This document shows positions 1 to 10,127 of a stretch of DNA of 64,000 nt, one piece after another. The DNA is taken from contig NZ_JAANYN010000008.1 in the NCBI RefSeq assembly GCF_011290685.1, positions 236,107 to 300,106 of the forward strand. The letters are read 5' to 3'. The stretch is from Cyclobacterium plantarum. Lineage in GTDB: Bacteria > Bacteroidota > Bacteroidia > Cytophagales > Cyclobacteriaceae. Numbering within the stretch: the first letter of the stretch is position 1; the number at the start of each line of letters is the position of its first letter. A program made the position numbers and the translations under genes. The notes beneath the pieces were generated by a model, which saw only the letters and a list, made by a program, of their open reading frames with translations, was not told the DNA's origin and did not search any database.

Positions 1-244
1 GTTCCCTGGCTTGTTCCGGTTTCTTTTTTTCAAGTCTTCGAAATTGGGTTATATTTCTCTTTCACTCATCAACAAGTCTTCCTTTCCAAATTTCCTATAA
101 AAAAAATGTGCGTATCAATTTTATTTAATAAACGATCAATAACCTGTTCCTTGATTATTTCAGTTTGATTCTGTTAGTAAGAATTTTTTTTGTAGTTCAG
201 GTTTACCATTTATTTCGTAACTTCAATATCTAAAAATCCTCATT

Positions 245-796
245 ATGAAAAAGAATATTTTAATTGGAGCTGGAATAATCGTATTGATATTTATTATCTG
301 GGTGGTTTATGGCTTGTTTTTCGCCACACCGGTAAGTCCCCCGGCTACTACTTCCTACAGCCAGGACGGGTTGGAAATCACTGTGGAGTATAGCCAACCG
401 TCCAAAAAAGGCCGGCTGATATTTGGGGAGGAAAGTGATGGTGCATTGCAGCCTTATGGACTTTATTGGAGGTTGGGTGCGAATGCCGCTACGGAAATCA
501 CCTTCAGCCAGGATGTAACCTTTGGTGGCGAACCTGTAAAGGCAGGAACCTACCGCATGTATGCCATTCCCGGAGAGGATGCATTTGAAGTGATTTTAAA
601 CAGCGAAACCGATGTTTTCTTTGGTGCGGTAGAGCCGGATTCGGAATTGGATGTGGTGAAGGTTGATGCCCCGGTCCAAGCAACTCCTTCGGAAGTGGAA
701 ACCTTTACCATTGCTATCAGCTCCTCAGACGGCGGTGCCACAATTGCCTTTAGTTGGGATCAAACCCGGTTTACCGTACCGGTTGCCCTACAATAA
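245..796 (+). CDS. DUF2911 family protein, membrane-anchored
   Basis: A 183-residue protein with one hydrophobic segment near residues 4-27, then a DUF2911 domain. The family's recognisable blocks are present: a start like SPPATTSYSQDG, the YSQPSKKGR block, the PYGLYWRLGAN block and the KAGTYRMYAIPGE block. The function of DUF2911 is not established; members in Bacteroidota are usually exported, and the hydrophobic N-terminus fits an anchored or secreted protein. The stop is 3 bp before the next ATG, so it probably forms an operon with the amidohydrolase downstream. The ATG follows an A-rich leader (tctaaaaatcctcatt), which is normal for this phylum. Confidence 0.88.
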   Translation: MKKNILIGAGIIVLIFIIWVVYGLFFATPVSPPATTSYSQDGLEITVEYSQPSKKGRLIFGEESDGALQPYGLYWRLGANAATEITFSQDVTFGGEPVKAGTYRMYAIPGEDAFEVILNSETDVFFGAVEPDSELDVVKVDAPVQATPSEVETFTIAISSSDGGATIAFSWDQTRFTVPVALQ

Positions 797-799
797 TTA

Positions 800-1933
800 A
801 TGGCATTCTCTAAAAAGAAATGGGTTTGGATGCCCCTTTCGTTTTTATTGTTTCTGGGCCTGGCGTATTGGCTTATAGGTAAAATTCAGTATAGGCTTAA
901 CCTGATGGATGTAGAAGAATATGCACCTGTATCCACGCTTAAAGTGCCAGAACACCTACTCACCAGTGCGAAGTATCCTTTCGTAGATGTGCATAACCAC
1001 CAGTTTACCATGCCCATTCAAAATCTGGACAAATTGGTACAGGAGATGGATGATCTGAACATGGCCGTAATGGTTAATTTAAGTGGTTTTAGAGGAAAAT
1101 ACCTGGAGTGGTCGCTGAGCAATGTCAACGAAAAGTATAGCAATCGATTTATCCTTTTCATGAATCTCGATTTCGAAAAGCTGGATGACGAGGGCTGGCC
1201 AAATGAAACCCTGACCATGATGGAAGAGGCGGTTAAGATGGGTGTAAAAGGCTTGAAAGTATATAAGACTTTAGGCCTCACTGAGACGGATAATGAGGGT
1301 AATAGAATACAGGTTGATGACCCCCGTTTGGACCCTATATGGGCCAAGTGTGGTGAATTGGGCATCCCGGTGTTGATCCATACCGGTGAACCTGCTGCTT
1401 TCTGGCTGCCTAAAGACAAGCACAATGAGCGATGGCTGGAGCTCAAGCAATACCCTTCGAGGTACAAGGATCCGGAGGCAAATCCTTCTTTTGAGGAAGT
1501 AATGGCCGAACAGCACAATGTCTTCCGAAAACATCCGAATACCAAATTCATTGCAGCCCATTTGGGTTGGTTTGGCAACGACCTTGCGCGATTGGGAAAT
1601 TTGCTGGATGAAATGCCGAATGTGTATACCGAATTAGGTGCCGTTTTGGCGGAATTAGGAAGACAACCGGTGACGGCCAGGGCCTGGTTGATAGCCTATC
1701 AGGACCGGGTTATGATGGGAAAAGATGCCTATAACAAGGAAGAGTACTACACTTATTTCCGTGTGCTGGAGACCAGTGACGAGTATTTCGATTATTACAG
1801 AAAACGGCATGCGCATTGGAAAATGTATGGCCTGGCCCTCCCCGACCCTGTCTTGCGAAAAATCTACTATAAAAATGCTATACAGGTGATTCCTGGCATT
1901 GATGCCTCTCTGTTTGAAAGGCCTGATAACTAA
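800..1933 (+). CDS. Membrane-anchored amidohydrolase (amidohydrolase 2 family)
   Basis: A 377-residue metal-dependent hydrolase of the amidohydrolase superfamily (TIM barrel). One membrane segment lies at about residues 8-27, followed by the catalytic domain. Visible metal/catalytic candidates are the HNH pair (His65, His67), His194 in the LIHTGEP strand, His254 in AAHLGW and Asp309 in MMGKDAY. The substrate cannot be read from sequence; relatives include decarboxylases and lactonases. It lies 3 bp after the DUF2911 gene. A paralogue at 32941-34035 shares the domain order and the long insert after the third His, but is a lipoprotein instead of having a transmembrane anchor. Confidence 0.85.
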   Translation: MAFSKKKWVWMPLSFLLFLGLAYWLIGKIQYRLNLMDVEEYAPVSTLKVPEHLLTSAKYPFVDVHNHQFTMPIQNLDKLVQEMDDLNMAVMVNLSGFRGKYLEWSLSNVNEKYSNRFILFMNLDFEKLDDEGWPNETLTMMEEAVKMGVKGLKVYKTLGLTETDNEGNRIQVDDPRLDPIWAKCGELGIPVLIHTGEPAAFWLPKDKHNERWLELKQYPSRYKDPEANPSFEEVMAEQHNVFRKHPNTKFIAAHLGWFGNDLARLGNLLDEMPNVYTELGAVLAELGRQPVTARAWLIAYQDRVMMGKDAYNKEEYYTYFRVLETSDEYFDYYRKRHAHWKMYGLALPDPVLRKIYYKNAIQVIPGIDASLFERPDN

Positions 1934-2226
1934 AAAAAAACAGGGTTTTTTGTCTGGTCAATAAAAAGTCTTTTATAGATTGTTTTTAGGTTGCTCTCTG
2001 CCGATGTTTTTTTTATGGCTTTTGGTTGGCTGGTTTAAGCAACTAAATCTTAACCTATTTTAATCATTTCATATCCGAAAAGCGCATTTTTCCTTTTTAA
2101 CCAATCAATTCCCAGCGATTCCAAATCGGCTGTCTATCTATTTTCGAACTTCTAATCAGTTTCTGCCTGGCCTAAGTATGCATTAATACTGGTAATTTTT
2201 TATCTTGTTTCAAAAAATTACCACAC

Positions 2227-4197
2227 ATGAAACCCGAGCACAACTGCATTCTCCATTTAAAATCCTTTATTCCTTTATTATTTTTACTGTTTTTCCTATG
2301 CTTAGGGAGGCTGAGCGCACAGGATGCGGTAAGTTCCGGGGAATTTATCACAGAACCCCCTACCCTTTTAAACCTTGGATTTGAGTGGAAAATTGAAGGA
2401 GATAAAAACCGCAATGCAGCGGTAAAAGTCAGCTACCGGGAGGAGGGTACTTCCAAATGGCTGGATGGCATGCCTTTATTGCGGATTGGTGGCGAAAAGG
2501 TGTTTCGGGAAATGGAACAATTGGCATATACGGTTCCCCATCAATTTGCAGGGAGCATTTTGGATCTTAAACCGAACACCAGGTACGAATGTCGTTTTGA
2601 ACTTTCCGATCCGGATGGGGTCGAAGGAATTGCATTTCACGAAATAAAGGTTAACACACGGGCAGTGCCGGTTGCTTATGAGGGAGGGCGAACCCTCCAT
2701 GTCTACCCGCCGGACTTTAAAGGTGAAAAGGAAGAACCATCTTTTAAGGGTTTAAAAAAAGCCTATTATGGTTCCGGACTGGGTGATTGGTCTGTGGTAA
2801 GTGAGAAAACTGTTCAACCCGGAGACATTATATTGGTACATGCCGGTACTTATAAGGCAGACTTACTGAATTATGTTGACCCACATGGGATCCCATTTGA
2901 TGGGACTTATGTCCTGAATGTCAAAGCCACCGAAGAAAAACCCATTGTCATCCGGGGCGCCGGCGATGGGGCAGCCATTTTTGATGGAAATGGTGCCCAT
3001 CGATTATTTGATATTATGGGAACAACCCACCATATTTTTGAAAATCTAACCTTCCGCAATACGGATATTGTGTTTTCTGCGGGTACCAAGGGAGTGGTGG
3101 GTGCCAGTAACCTTACCGTCCGCAATTGCCGGATGGAAGAAGTAGGTATTGGTTTGATTTCGGAATTTGCCGGATCAAGAGACTTCTATATTGCAGATAA
3201 TGTAATTTTAGGAAGAGATCCCCGAAACCACCTGGTGGGTTGGGCCAATCCGGACCCTTATCCTCCCAGCCCTTTGAAAAGTTATATGGGCATAAAAGTC
3301 TATGGTTCGGGGCATGTTATTTGCCACAACGCAGTGGCCTATTTTCACGATGGGATCAATATATCCACCTACGGCAGGCCGGAGGAAGAACAGGAACTGA
3401 AGGCCGTTTCGATTGATATCTACAACAATGACATTCACTTGATGGTAGATGACTTTATAGAAGCAGACGGAGGCGTCCACAATATCCGGGTCATGAGAAA
3501 CCGGGGGGTCAATGCAGCCCAATGTGCACTCAGCGCCCAGCCGGTTTTTGGGGGGCCGGCTTATTTTATAAGAAATGTCATGTACCACATACCCAACGGG
3601 TATGCCTTCAAATTTATGGCCAAGCCTGCAGGTTTATTGGTTTACCACAACACCATTATTTCGGAAAACAGGAATACCCAGACTTTTTCAAATGCCCATT
3701 TCAGGAACAACCTCTTTATGAGTACCAACGTTTCAGGAAGGCCGGTGAATGCCTTTCCCTTTGCAACGGCTTATTCTACCTCAGATTACAACGGATACCG
3801 GACCAATCCCCAAACTGAAAATCATTTCCTTTATCTTGGGCCGGCAAATAATAAGGTATACGATTATGAGGCAAGCAGCGGGGATGTGCAAGGTTTTTCC
3901 TCCCTGGAAACCTTGTTTGCTGCCAGTGGTCTGGAGGCAAATGGCCTTTTGCTAGATTATGGAGTGTTCAACGAAATGGAAGCCCCGGATCCCGAAAAAC
4001 CCCATCGTATTTACCATGCTGAAGACCTGAATTTTACTTTAAATCCAAATGGTAGTGCTGTGGATAAAGGCACCGTGATACCCAATGTCAACGATGATTA
4101 TGCCGGAAAAGCACCGGATTTGGGCGCCTTGGAAGCCGGAGAAAAGCCTCCGATCTTTGGTCCCAGGGGTCTGGAGGAAAGGGTTTGGTACAAATAA
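2227..4197 (+). CDS. Secreted right-handed parallel beta-helix protein
   Basis: A 656-residue protein with a clear signal peptide (hydrophobic residues about 14-30, ending LSAQ). A fibronectin-like N-terminal part (about 35-145) with YECRFELSDPDG is followed by a long stretch of short turns typical of parallel beta-helix (PbH1) proteins: PGDIILVHAGTYK, PIVIRGAGDG, then repeated N-rich coils (HIFENLTFRN, DIYNNDIHL, HNTIISENRN). The C-terminus has the DKGTVIPNVNDDYAGKAPDLGALE signature common in secreted Bacteroidota beta-helix proteins. Such proteins often bind or cleave acidic polysaccharides (polysaccharide lyase-like), but no catalytic residues can be assigned here. It appears monocistronic. 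Confidence 0.82.
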   Translation: MKPEHNCILHLKSFIPLLFLLFFLCLGRLSAQDAVSSGEFITEPPTLLNLGFEWKIEGDKNRNAAVKVSYREEGTSKWLDGMPLLRIGGEKVFREMEQLAYTVPHQFAGSILDLKPNTRYECRFELSDPDGVEGIAFHEIKVNTRAVPVAYEGGRTLHVYPPDFKGEKEEPSFKGLKKAYYGSGLGDWSVVSEKTVQPGDIILVHAGTYKADLLNYVDPHGIPFDGTYVLNVKATEEKPIVIRGAGDGAAIFDGNGAHRLFDIMGTTHHIFENLTFRNTDIVFSAGTKGVVGASNLTVRNCRMEEVGIGLISEFAGSRDFYIADNVILGRDPRNHLVGWANPDPYPPSPLKSYMGIKVYGSGHVICHNAVAYFHDGINISTYGRPEEEQELKAVSIDIYNNDIHLMVDDFIEADGGVHNIRVMRNRGVNAAQCALSAQPVFGGPAYFIRNVMYHIPNGYAFKFMAKPAGLLVYHNTIISENRNTQTFSNAHFRNNLFMSTNVSGRPVNAFPFATAYSTSDYNGYRTNPQTENHFLYLGPANNKVYDYEASSGDVQGFSSLETLFAASGLEANGLLLDYGVFNEMEAPDPEKPHRIYHAEDLNFTLNPNGSAVDKGTVIPNVNDDYAGKAPDLGALEAGEKPPIFGPRGLEERVWYK

Positions 4198-4276
4198 ATT
4201 TAGGTAATACGCCAATTCTGTTTTTGGCATACATCCTGCTTGAGGTTAGTAAACCAAAAAATTTCTTGTATTAACT

Positions 4277-4948
4277 ATGGATTGGAGTCTGAATCTTAAT
4301 TTTCTGGCGGCCATGCTGGCCATGGTAAATCCCATTGGACAGATACCCATTTGGTATGAATTAACGGGAGATTCAACCCCAGGGATCAGGAGAACGGTAG
4401 CCCTGATGGTTACCGCCACCTCCTTTTTTATTTTACTGGTGTTTTTATTGCTTGGAAAATATATTTTGGGATTCTTCAGTATTGACATTGAAGTATTTAA
4501 AATTGCAGGGGGATTTTTGTTGATGTTTACGGCATTGTCTATGATCCAGGGTTCCGCCACCAAACTTCAGGACATACAGGAGGAAGCGGATACGGATCTG
4601 AAATTGGCAAAATTACGTTTCGAAAAAGTAATGGTTCCCCTGGCCATTCCCATGTTGGCTGGACCGGGTTCCCTCACCACAGTATTGCTGTACAGTTCTA
4701 GCGCTACAAATGCAAGTACCTATGCCGGCTTATCAGGCGTGTTATTACTGAGTTACTTTTTGCTTTTTATTGTTTTCAGTTTTTCCCATTATGTAGAAAA
4801 CAAAGTCGATGATATTGTCTTTGCGGGGTTTACCAGGTTGTTTGGTTTAATTGTTGCTGCTATTGCGGTCCAATTTATGGTAGAGGGATTAGGAGAGGTT
4901 TTTCCCAATTGGATGGAAGGCGGCTCCGCTGTAGATACGGATAATTAA
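4277..4948 (+). CDS. MarC family integral membrane protein
   Basis: A 223-residue, six-helix membrane protein matching the MarC family in length and in its two conserved blocks: NPIGQIPIWYELT near the N-terminus and VPLAIPMLAGPGSLTTVL in the middle. MarC was once linked to multiple antibiotic resistance, but that role was not confirmed and the transport substrate, if any, is unknown. Helices lie at roughly residues 8-28, 38-60, 68-90, 115-135, 150-170 and 185-205. It starts 79 bp after the beta-helix gene and need not be co-transcribed with it. Confidence 0.9.
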   Translation: MDWSLNLNFLAAMLAMVNPIGQIPIWYELTGDSTPGIRRTVALMVTATSFFILLVFLLLGKYILGFFSIDIEVFKIAGGFLLMFTALSMIQGSATKLQDIQEEADTDLKLAKLRFEKVMVPLAIPMLAGPGSLTTVLLYSSSATNASTYAGLSGVLLLSYFLLFIVFSFSHYVENKVDDIVFAGFTRLFGLIVAAIAVQFMVEGLGEVFPNWMEGGSAVDTDN

Positions 4949-5031
4949 ACCGTTGCCGCTACGTACCTTTAAAATTTGATTTTCACCTAAAATACATTGT
5001 ATTAAATTACTGAAAAACAATCATATAGAAC

Positions 5032-5355
5032 ATGTCTGATACTATTTGGATAGCCTTTATCGGTTTTTCAGGGGCGGTGATCGGTTCCCTGGCTACCCTG
5101 GCAGGGACTTGGTTAGGGCATTATCTTAAAGAAAAATCGGAAGCCAAAAAAGATAAATCCAGGAAAGACCTGCTTCTCCGCTTATTAAATGATGCAGCAC
5201 ATCAATGGCGGGAACTGGATACACTAAAACATGTGATCGGTGCAGACGAGACTACAACCAAGCGCTTGCTTATCGATATTGGTGCCAGGGCATCCGAGGA
5301 CGGCAAACCAATTTGGGCGCTTATCGGTAAAAAGCCACTTCCCGGAAAACGGTGA
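5032..5355 (+). CDS. Small conserved membrane-anchored protein, unknown function
   Basis: A 107-residue protein. It has one N-terminal membrane segment (about residues 5-30), a highly charged stretch (KEKSEAKKDKSRKD) and a conserved-looking soluble tail containing WRELDTLKHVIGADE and IGARASEDGKPIW. The tail resembles that of short hypothetical proteins found in many bacteria; I know of no assigned function. Its stop is 4 bp from the stop of the convergent DsrE-like gene. The ATG follows a tract ending catatagaac, and no better start lies upstream. Confidence 0.7.
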   Translation: MSDTIWIAFIGFSGAVIGSLATLAGTWLGHYLKEKSEAKKDKSRKDLLLRLLNDAAHQWRELDTLKHVIGADETTTKRLLIDIGARASEDGKPIWALIGKKPLPGKR

Positions 5356-5359
5356 AAGA

Positions 5360-5788
5360 TTAATTACCTGCCTTAATATATGCCCAGCCCTGCTCCTGTT
5401 TCAGAATGATTTCTGCCAGGGCTGATGGAACCGTGATCACGCCGGAAATCAGGTCCTCCTTACTCGCCTTGGCCCTGCGCATGGTGTTTTCACAAGCAGC
5501 GAATACCACGCCTCGCGTAAGCAGATCAACTATACCATCTTTTACCTGACTCTCTGCTTCAAGGAGCAATGGCAAGGCTTTTCCGTGGCAAATAACTTCA
5601 ATTTCCGCATTGGGTAAGGCTTTAAGGATATTATTGAGCTGACCGACGGCCTGCTCCTGATCCGCGGCTTCTCCTTTGGTGACCTGGAATACTACGCGGT
5701 GAACTTCCTGATCCACTACTTGTGCTTTGAGCAGAAAAGGGCTGCTCAGAAATAATACGAGCAGAATAAATCGAACAAATGATATCAT
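5360..5788 (-). CDS. Exported DsrE-like protein
   Basis: A 142-residue protein with a signal peptide (MISFVRFILLVLFLSS, ending LKAQ) and a DsrE/DsrF-like fold: VHRVVFQVTKGE, a central ALPNAEIEVICHGKALPLL block and the GVVFAACENTMRRA block. The Cys of that last block is the conserved one in this subgroup. DsrE proteins handle sulfur or are structural relatives; the exported versions have no settled role. An upstream in-frame ATG at 5887 exists, but it would overlap the RND gene by 56 bp and bury the signal peptide, so 5788 is preferred. It lies 43 bp after the RND permease on the same strand and is probably the last gene of that operon. Confidence 0.8.
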   Translation of the reverse strand: MISFVRFILLVLFLSSPFLLKAQVVDQEVHRVVFQVTKGEAADQEQAVGQLNNILKALPNAEIEVICHGKALPLLLEAESQVKDGIVDLLTRGVVFAACENTMRRAKASKEDLISGVITVPSALAEIILKQEQGWAYIKAGN

Positions 5789-5831
5789 AACTTTTTTAAA
5801 TTTGTTCGAATATACGCCAAATTTCAAATTA

Positions 5832-8800
5832 TCATGCCGGTATTTTTTCTTCTTTTTCGGGTTTGGCTGCCTGTACCAGGTCATCAAAGATCATATAGAG
5901 GCACGGTACGATTACCAAAATAATGGCGGTAGCGAAAATAATTCCAAAACCCAGAGAAATGGCCATAGGAATTAATTGCATGGCCTGACTGGAGGTTTCC
6001 ATAATAATGGGGGTCAAACCTCCAAAGGTAGTCAGGGTGGTTAAAATAATGGGCCGAAACCTCCTTACTCCCGCTTCATGGATGGCTTCAAATGCTGAAG
6101 TGTGTTCACCACGGTGTTTGTTGGCATAATCAATCATGATCAGGGAATCGTTTACCACAACTCCGGAAAGGGCAATTACGCCCATTAAACTTACAAGTGA
6201 CAAGTCATACCCTAACAGAATATGACCTATAACTGCCCCTACGATGCCAAATGGAATGGCCATCATGATCACTATAGGCTGAGTGTAGCTGCCTAGAGCC
6301 ACTGCCAACAGACAGAAAATCAACAACATGGCAATAATAAAACCGGACCAAAGCGCCTCCGTAGATTCCCGCATTTCCGCTTGACTGCCTTCATAGGTCC
6401 AGGCTAATCCTGGAAAGTCAGCCCGCAACTGGGGCAATACCCGTTCATTCATCGCCTTGAGTACCCGGGTCTGGGCGGCAGGAGGTTCCACGTCCATGCC
6501 CACATTTACTACTCTTTTACCATCCCTGCGATTGATATTGGTAAAGGTTTCACCTTCCTTGATGCGCACTACATCCAATAAAGGAACAGCGGTACCATTG
6601 GGTGCCTGAATGATAAAATCCTCCAGGTAGTCCATATCTTTGCGTTCTTCAAGGGGTAATTTTACGCGAATCTCAAATTCATTGATTCCCCGAAGTTGGC
6701 GCATGGCAAGGGCCCCGAAAAAAGCATCACGAATTTGCTGCCCCACGATGTTGGGAGTAAGTCCAAGGTTTCGGCCTTCTGGTAGTAGTTCAAAACCCAA
6801 CTGCAATTTCCCTTTATTGTAATTGTCACTGACATCCCGGGTTTCAGAAAACTCATTGGCTCTTTGCAGAAATTCTTCGCTGGCTCGCTCCAGCACCTCA
6901 ATATCAGGGTGACTTAGATCCACACTGATATCCTGACGTGCTCCACCCGGGCCTCGCTCCGCCTCAAAATTAATTTGATCCACACCTTTGATATCGCCAA
7001 TGTTTTCCCTCCATAGGGCAATCAGTTCCTTAGGGCTCATATCTCGCTCATCCGGTGGTTTCATGACAATCTCTACATCAATAAAATCCTTTCCCCGTAC
7101 ATTCGTTTTCACCCCTTCTGCCACCTCGTAAAGGTTATGGGTTTCAAACATTTTTCGGGTATTGGTAGTAATTTCCTTAGCAATTTTTGCTGCCTGGTCA
7201 TTTGTTGTACCCACAGGAAGGCGTACAGCGGCCTCAATTTCATCGGCTGCCACTTCGGGCATCAGCACCATGCCCATGTGATCGCTATAGCCAAAACCAC
7301 CCACCAGTATCAGTAAGGAGATGGCAGCAGAAAAGGTGAGGTAGCGATTTCGCAAGCACAGGTCCAGAAAGGGTTTGTATGTCCGATTGACAAAGCGGTT
7401 GAAACCTTCGGCAATAGTACCTTGCCAGGTTTCCAGCTTTATTACCCAGGGATGTTTTTTTGATTTGGGGGCCTTGGTGACATGCGAAGGTAAAATATAT
7501 AATGCCTCAAATAACGAGACAAATAGTACCACTATCACTACCACCGGAAGTGGCCACCAGTATTTACCGGTTTCGCCCGGAATAAATAAAAGCGGTACAA
7601 AAGCCATTACGGTTGTCAGAATACTGATAACCACCGGCTTGGATACATCTTTGGCTCCCAAAATGGCGGCATCCATGTGAGAGTAACCCTTTTGCCGGTA
7701 TTCATAAATATTTTCTCCCACTACAATAGCATCATCCACAACAATACCTAGGACAATCAAAAAGCCAAACATGGATATCATGTTGATGCTAATCCCTACT
7801 GCAGGGAAAAAAATCATGGCACCAATAAAAGAAATGGTCATGCCCATCATTACCCAGAAAGCCAACCGGTATTCCAAAAACAGGCCTAAGATAACGAGAA
7901 CGATCAAAATGGCCATTAATCCGTTTTCTGTGAGCAGTGAAAGTCTTTCACGAAAATCCTCGGCCCTATTGCTTTCCACCCGAACCTGAACACCTGGTGG
8001 CAGGCTTGGTTTAAATTCTTCCAGGATGGTTTTTACAGCTGCTTCTATTTCCAGGGGAGATTGGTTACCTATTCGGAACACTTCCAGATCTACTGTATTT
8101 TGTTGCTCAAATTGCCCGTGAAATCCTACTTCTTCAAATCCGTCCCGTATACTGGCGATATCCCCTAAAGTAACAGTGGATCCGGACTCGGAAGAAATTA
8201 TATCAATTTTTGCGAATTCATCAGCCACGAGTTTGCGTTCTTCCATTCGCAGGAGAATTTCTCCAGAAAGGGTTTCAATGGATCCGGCAGGAATATCCCG
8301 GCTTGAATTTTCAATCAGATCCGCCACTTGCCCCAATGTAAGGTTGTATTTCAACAGGGTATTTCGGGGGATTTCAACATGAGTTACAAAATCAGGCACA
8401 TTGCCGATTTCTACCTGGGATATTTCGTTGTTACTTAGAAAACGGGTCCGCAATCTTTCAGCCAATATGCGAAGTGTCCAAACGTCCACATCGCCATAAA
8501 TACCTACCTGTATCACATCCATTTGTTGGTTTTGCAGGATAATCTGAGGCCTTTCGATATCATCAGGAAAAGTTTGTATCCTACTAACAGCCTGATTGAT
8601 GTCCTGTAGAGCCTTCATGCGATCGGTACCCGGAATCAACCATATCTCCACCGTACCAGAGCCTTCATTGGCCGAAGAAATGATTTCCTTGATACCCTGC
8701 ACCTGTCGAACTGTTTCTTCTACCGGCAGCACGATGCCCTGTTCCACTTCCTCCGGAGCTGCGCCGGGATAAACCACAGACACTTCAACAATATCCAGCT

Positions 8801-8951
8801 GGAACTGTGGAAACACCTCTTTCTGGATGGTGTACATGGTATATACACCACCGGCAAGCAAGATGACCATCAAAAGATTGGTGATGATGGGCCTCCTGGC
8901 CATAAAAGCGATGGCTCCTTTTTCTGTATCCGGTTTTTTTCCTTCTTTCAT
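5832..8951 (-). CDS. RND efflux transporter permease (HAE1/AcrB type)
   Basis: A 1039-residue inner-membrane pump of the resistance-nodulation-division family, of usual length. Twelve helices are expected. The first is near residues 20-40 ([18 protein letters not shown]), two large periplasmic loops follow, and the repeat is seen again in the second half. The proton-relay Asp pair of helix 4 is present in [18 protein letters not shown], and the second-half counterpart [15 protein letters not shown] is followed by the typical [16 protein letters not shown]. It would export drugs, lipids or other amphiphiles with the adaptor and outer membrane factor encoded upstream. The adaptor stop is 12 bp before its start. 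Confidence 0.96.
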   Translation of the reverse strand: MKEGKKPDTEKGAIAFMARRPIITNLLMVILLAGGVYTMYTIQKEVFPQFQLDIVEVSVVYPGAAPEEVEQGIVLPVEETVRQVQGIKEIISSANEGSGTVEIWLIPGTDRMKALQDINQAVSRIQTFPDDIERPQIILQNQQMDVIQVGIYGDVDVWTLRILAERLRTRFLSNNEISQVEIGNVPDFVTHVEIPRNTLLKYNLTLGQVADLIENSSRDIPAGSIETLSGEILLRMEERKLVADEFAKIDIISSESGSTVTLGDIASIRDGFEEVGFHGQFEQQNTVDLEVFRIGNQSPLEIEAAVKTILEEFKPSLPPGVQVRVESNRAEDFRERLSLLTENGLMAILIVLVILGLFLEYRLAFWVMMGMTISFIGAMIFFPAVGISINMISMFGFLIVLGIVVDDAIVVGENIYEYRQKGYSHMDAAILGAKDVSKPVVISILTTVMAFVPLLFIPGETGKYWWPLPVVVIVVLFVSLFEALYILPSHVTKAPKSKKHPWVIKLETWQGTIAEGFNRFVNRTYKPFLDLCLRNRYLTFSAAISLLILVGGFGYSDHMGMVLMPEVAADEIEAAVRLPVGTTNDQAAKIAKEITTNTRKMFETHNLYEVAEGVKTNVRGKDFIDVEIVMKPPDERDMSPKELIALWRENIGDIKGVDQINFEAERGPGGARQDISVDLSHPDIEVLERASEEFLQRANEFSETRDVSDNYNKGKLQLGFELLPEGRNLGLTPNIVGQQIRDAFFGALAMRQLRGINEFEIRVKLPLEERKDMDYLEDFIIQAPNGTAVPLLDVVRIKEGETFTNINRRDGKRVVNVGMDVEPPAAQTRVLKAMNERVLPQLRADFPGLAWTYEGSQAEMRESTEALWSGFIIAMLLIFCLLAVALGSYTQPIVIMMAIPFGIVGAVIGHILLGYDLSLVSLMGVIALSGVVVNDSLIMIDYANKHRGEHTSAFEAIHEAGVRRFRPIILTTLTTFGGLTPIIMETSSQAMQLIPMAISLGFGIIFATAIILVIVPCLYMIFDDLVQAAKPEKEEKIPA

Positions 8952-8963
8952 GGCTATGGTGTT

Positions 8964-10127
8964 TTAGTCTTCATCCAATCGAAGTGGTGATCCATCCACG
9001 ACTGTAGCCAAATCGGTGGCCACTACCTGAGCATTGTCTTCCAACCCTTCATTAATATAGGCATAATCCTGATCTTCGAAAAGGATGCTGACCTGCTTTA
9101 TTTGCAATTCTCCATCCTGCATGACCCAAACAGTATTGCCAGGTCGGATGTATTGCCTTTCCAGGCGGGTCACATCTTCCAATTTACGGGCTTCAATCTG
9201 TACTTCCACAAAGGTCCCGATGATCAGCGGTGGCTTTTCCGGATCAGGTTTTAACCTAACCAATGGATCTTCCACCCCAATGATAACTCTCGCCAACCTT
9301 GTTTGGTTATCCAATGCGCCAACCAGGCGTGAAACCCTGCCTTGCCGGAATTGCCCGGGTTCCCAGGCTGCAGGATGAACTATTTTGACGGGAGCCCCCA
9401 AGCCGTCGGTATTTTCTTCAATATCCAGCCAGTTGACCTTGGAAAGTGGCACATTGGCTACCACCCAGTATTCCTCAATCCCAACCAATCTTCCCAGATC
9501 AGATCCCGGCGGTATTTGCGAGCCCAGATTCACGTTTCGGCTCAAAATATGCGCATCAAAAGGTGCCCGGATGCCGGCCCTTTCCAAATCCAGTGATGCC
9601 TGGTTGACTGCAGCTTCTGCGGCAGCTACATTGGCCTTTGCAGCTTCAAGTTGGGGCTTCCGGAGGACCAAATCGCGATTTTCCACTGATAATTCATCTC
9701 CAATCAATTCGTAATCTTTTTGTGCCACATCCTGACGTCCCAATTCTACCTTATAATTTGATTCCGCCAAAGCCAGATCACTTTTCCTAAGCATCAGTGT
9801 ATTTTCAAAGTCTGCAGGATTGATCTGTAGCAACAAATCTCCTTTATTCACATACGCTCCTGGAAGGAATTGAGGAGCAATACGCGTAATTTCCCCTCCT
9901 ACCTGGTTGCTCAGCGAAATATCAGTAGCCGGCTGCACAATTCCGGTAGCCACGACAGTAGGTGAAAAATCGCCCTTTTCTGCCTGAACCACATCCACCA
10001 GCATGGCGGTGGTTTTGGAAGCACCCTCCATTTCTGCCTCAGGGGCTGTCCAAAAAAAGATCAAGGCTACAAGGATACTTCCTGCCACTAAAGCCAGGCT
10101 AATCCATACGGTTTTCTTTTTCGTCAT
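8964..10127 (-). CDS. RND efflux periplasmic adaptor (membrane fusion protein)
   Basis: A 387-residue adaptor with an N-terminal anchor (residues about 8-27). A barrel-sandwich/lipoyl half (TGIVQPATDISLSNQ, PGAYVNKGDLLLQIN), an alpha-hairpin coiled coil (about 115-185) and the second lipoyl half (RAGIRAPFDAHILSR) come next, then beta-barrel and membrane-proximal domains. It links the inner-membrane permease to the outer membrane channel. Its ATG overlaps the stop of the upstream outer-membrane-factor gene by 4 bp (ATGA type), so the two are translationally coupled. No regulator gene lies next to the operon. Confidence 0.95.
   Translation of the reverse strand: MTKKKTVWISLALVAGSILVALIFFWTAPEAEMEGASKTTAMLVDVVQAEKGDFSPTVVATGIVQPATDISLSNQVGGEITRIAPQFLPGAYVNKGDLLLQINPADFENTLMLRKSDLALAESNYKVELGRQDVAQKDYELIGDELSVENRDLVLRKPQLEAAKANVAAAEAAVNQASLDLERAGIRAPFDAHILSRNVNLGSQIPPGSDLGRLVGIEEYWVVANVPLSKVNWLDIEENTDGLGAPVKIVHPAAWEPGQFRQGRVSRLVGALDNQTRLARVIIGVEDPLVRLKPDPEKPPLIIGTFVEVQIEARKLEDVTRLERQYIRPGNTVWVMQDGELQIKQVSILFEDQDYAYINEGLEDNAQVVATDLATVVDGSPLRLDED

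Noticed and set aside
1-244. Open frame and leader at the window start
   Set aside because: The frame has no start and an unlikely composition; no RNA gene or promoter motif is convincing.
1018-1578. 186-residue minus-strand frame across the first amidohydrolase
   Set aside because: Shadow of the amidohydrolase on the other strand; no family match and the plus-strand protein has clear catalytic motifs.
1934-1960. A-run/T-run next to the amidohydrolase stop as a terminator
   Set aside because: The only pairing is an A/T stem with a three-base loop; too weak to claim.
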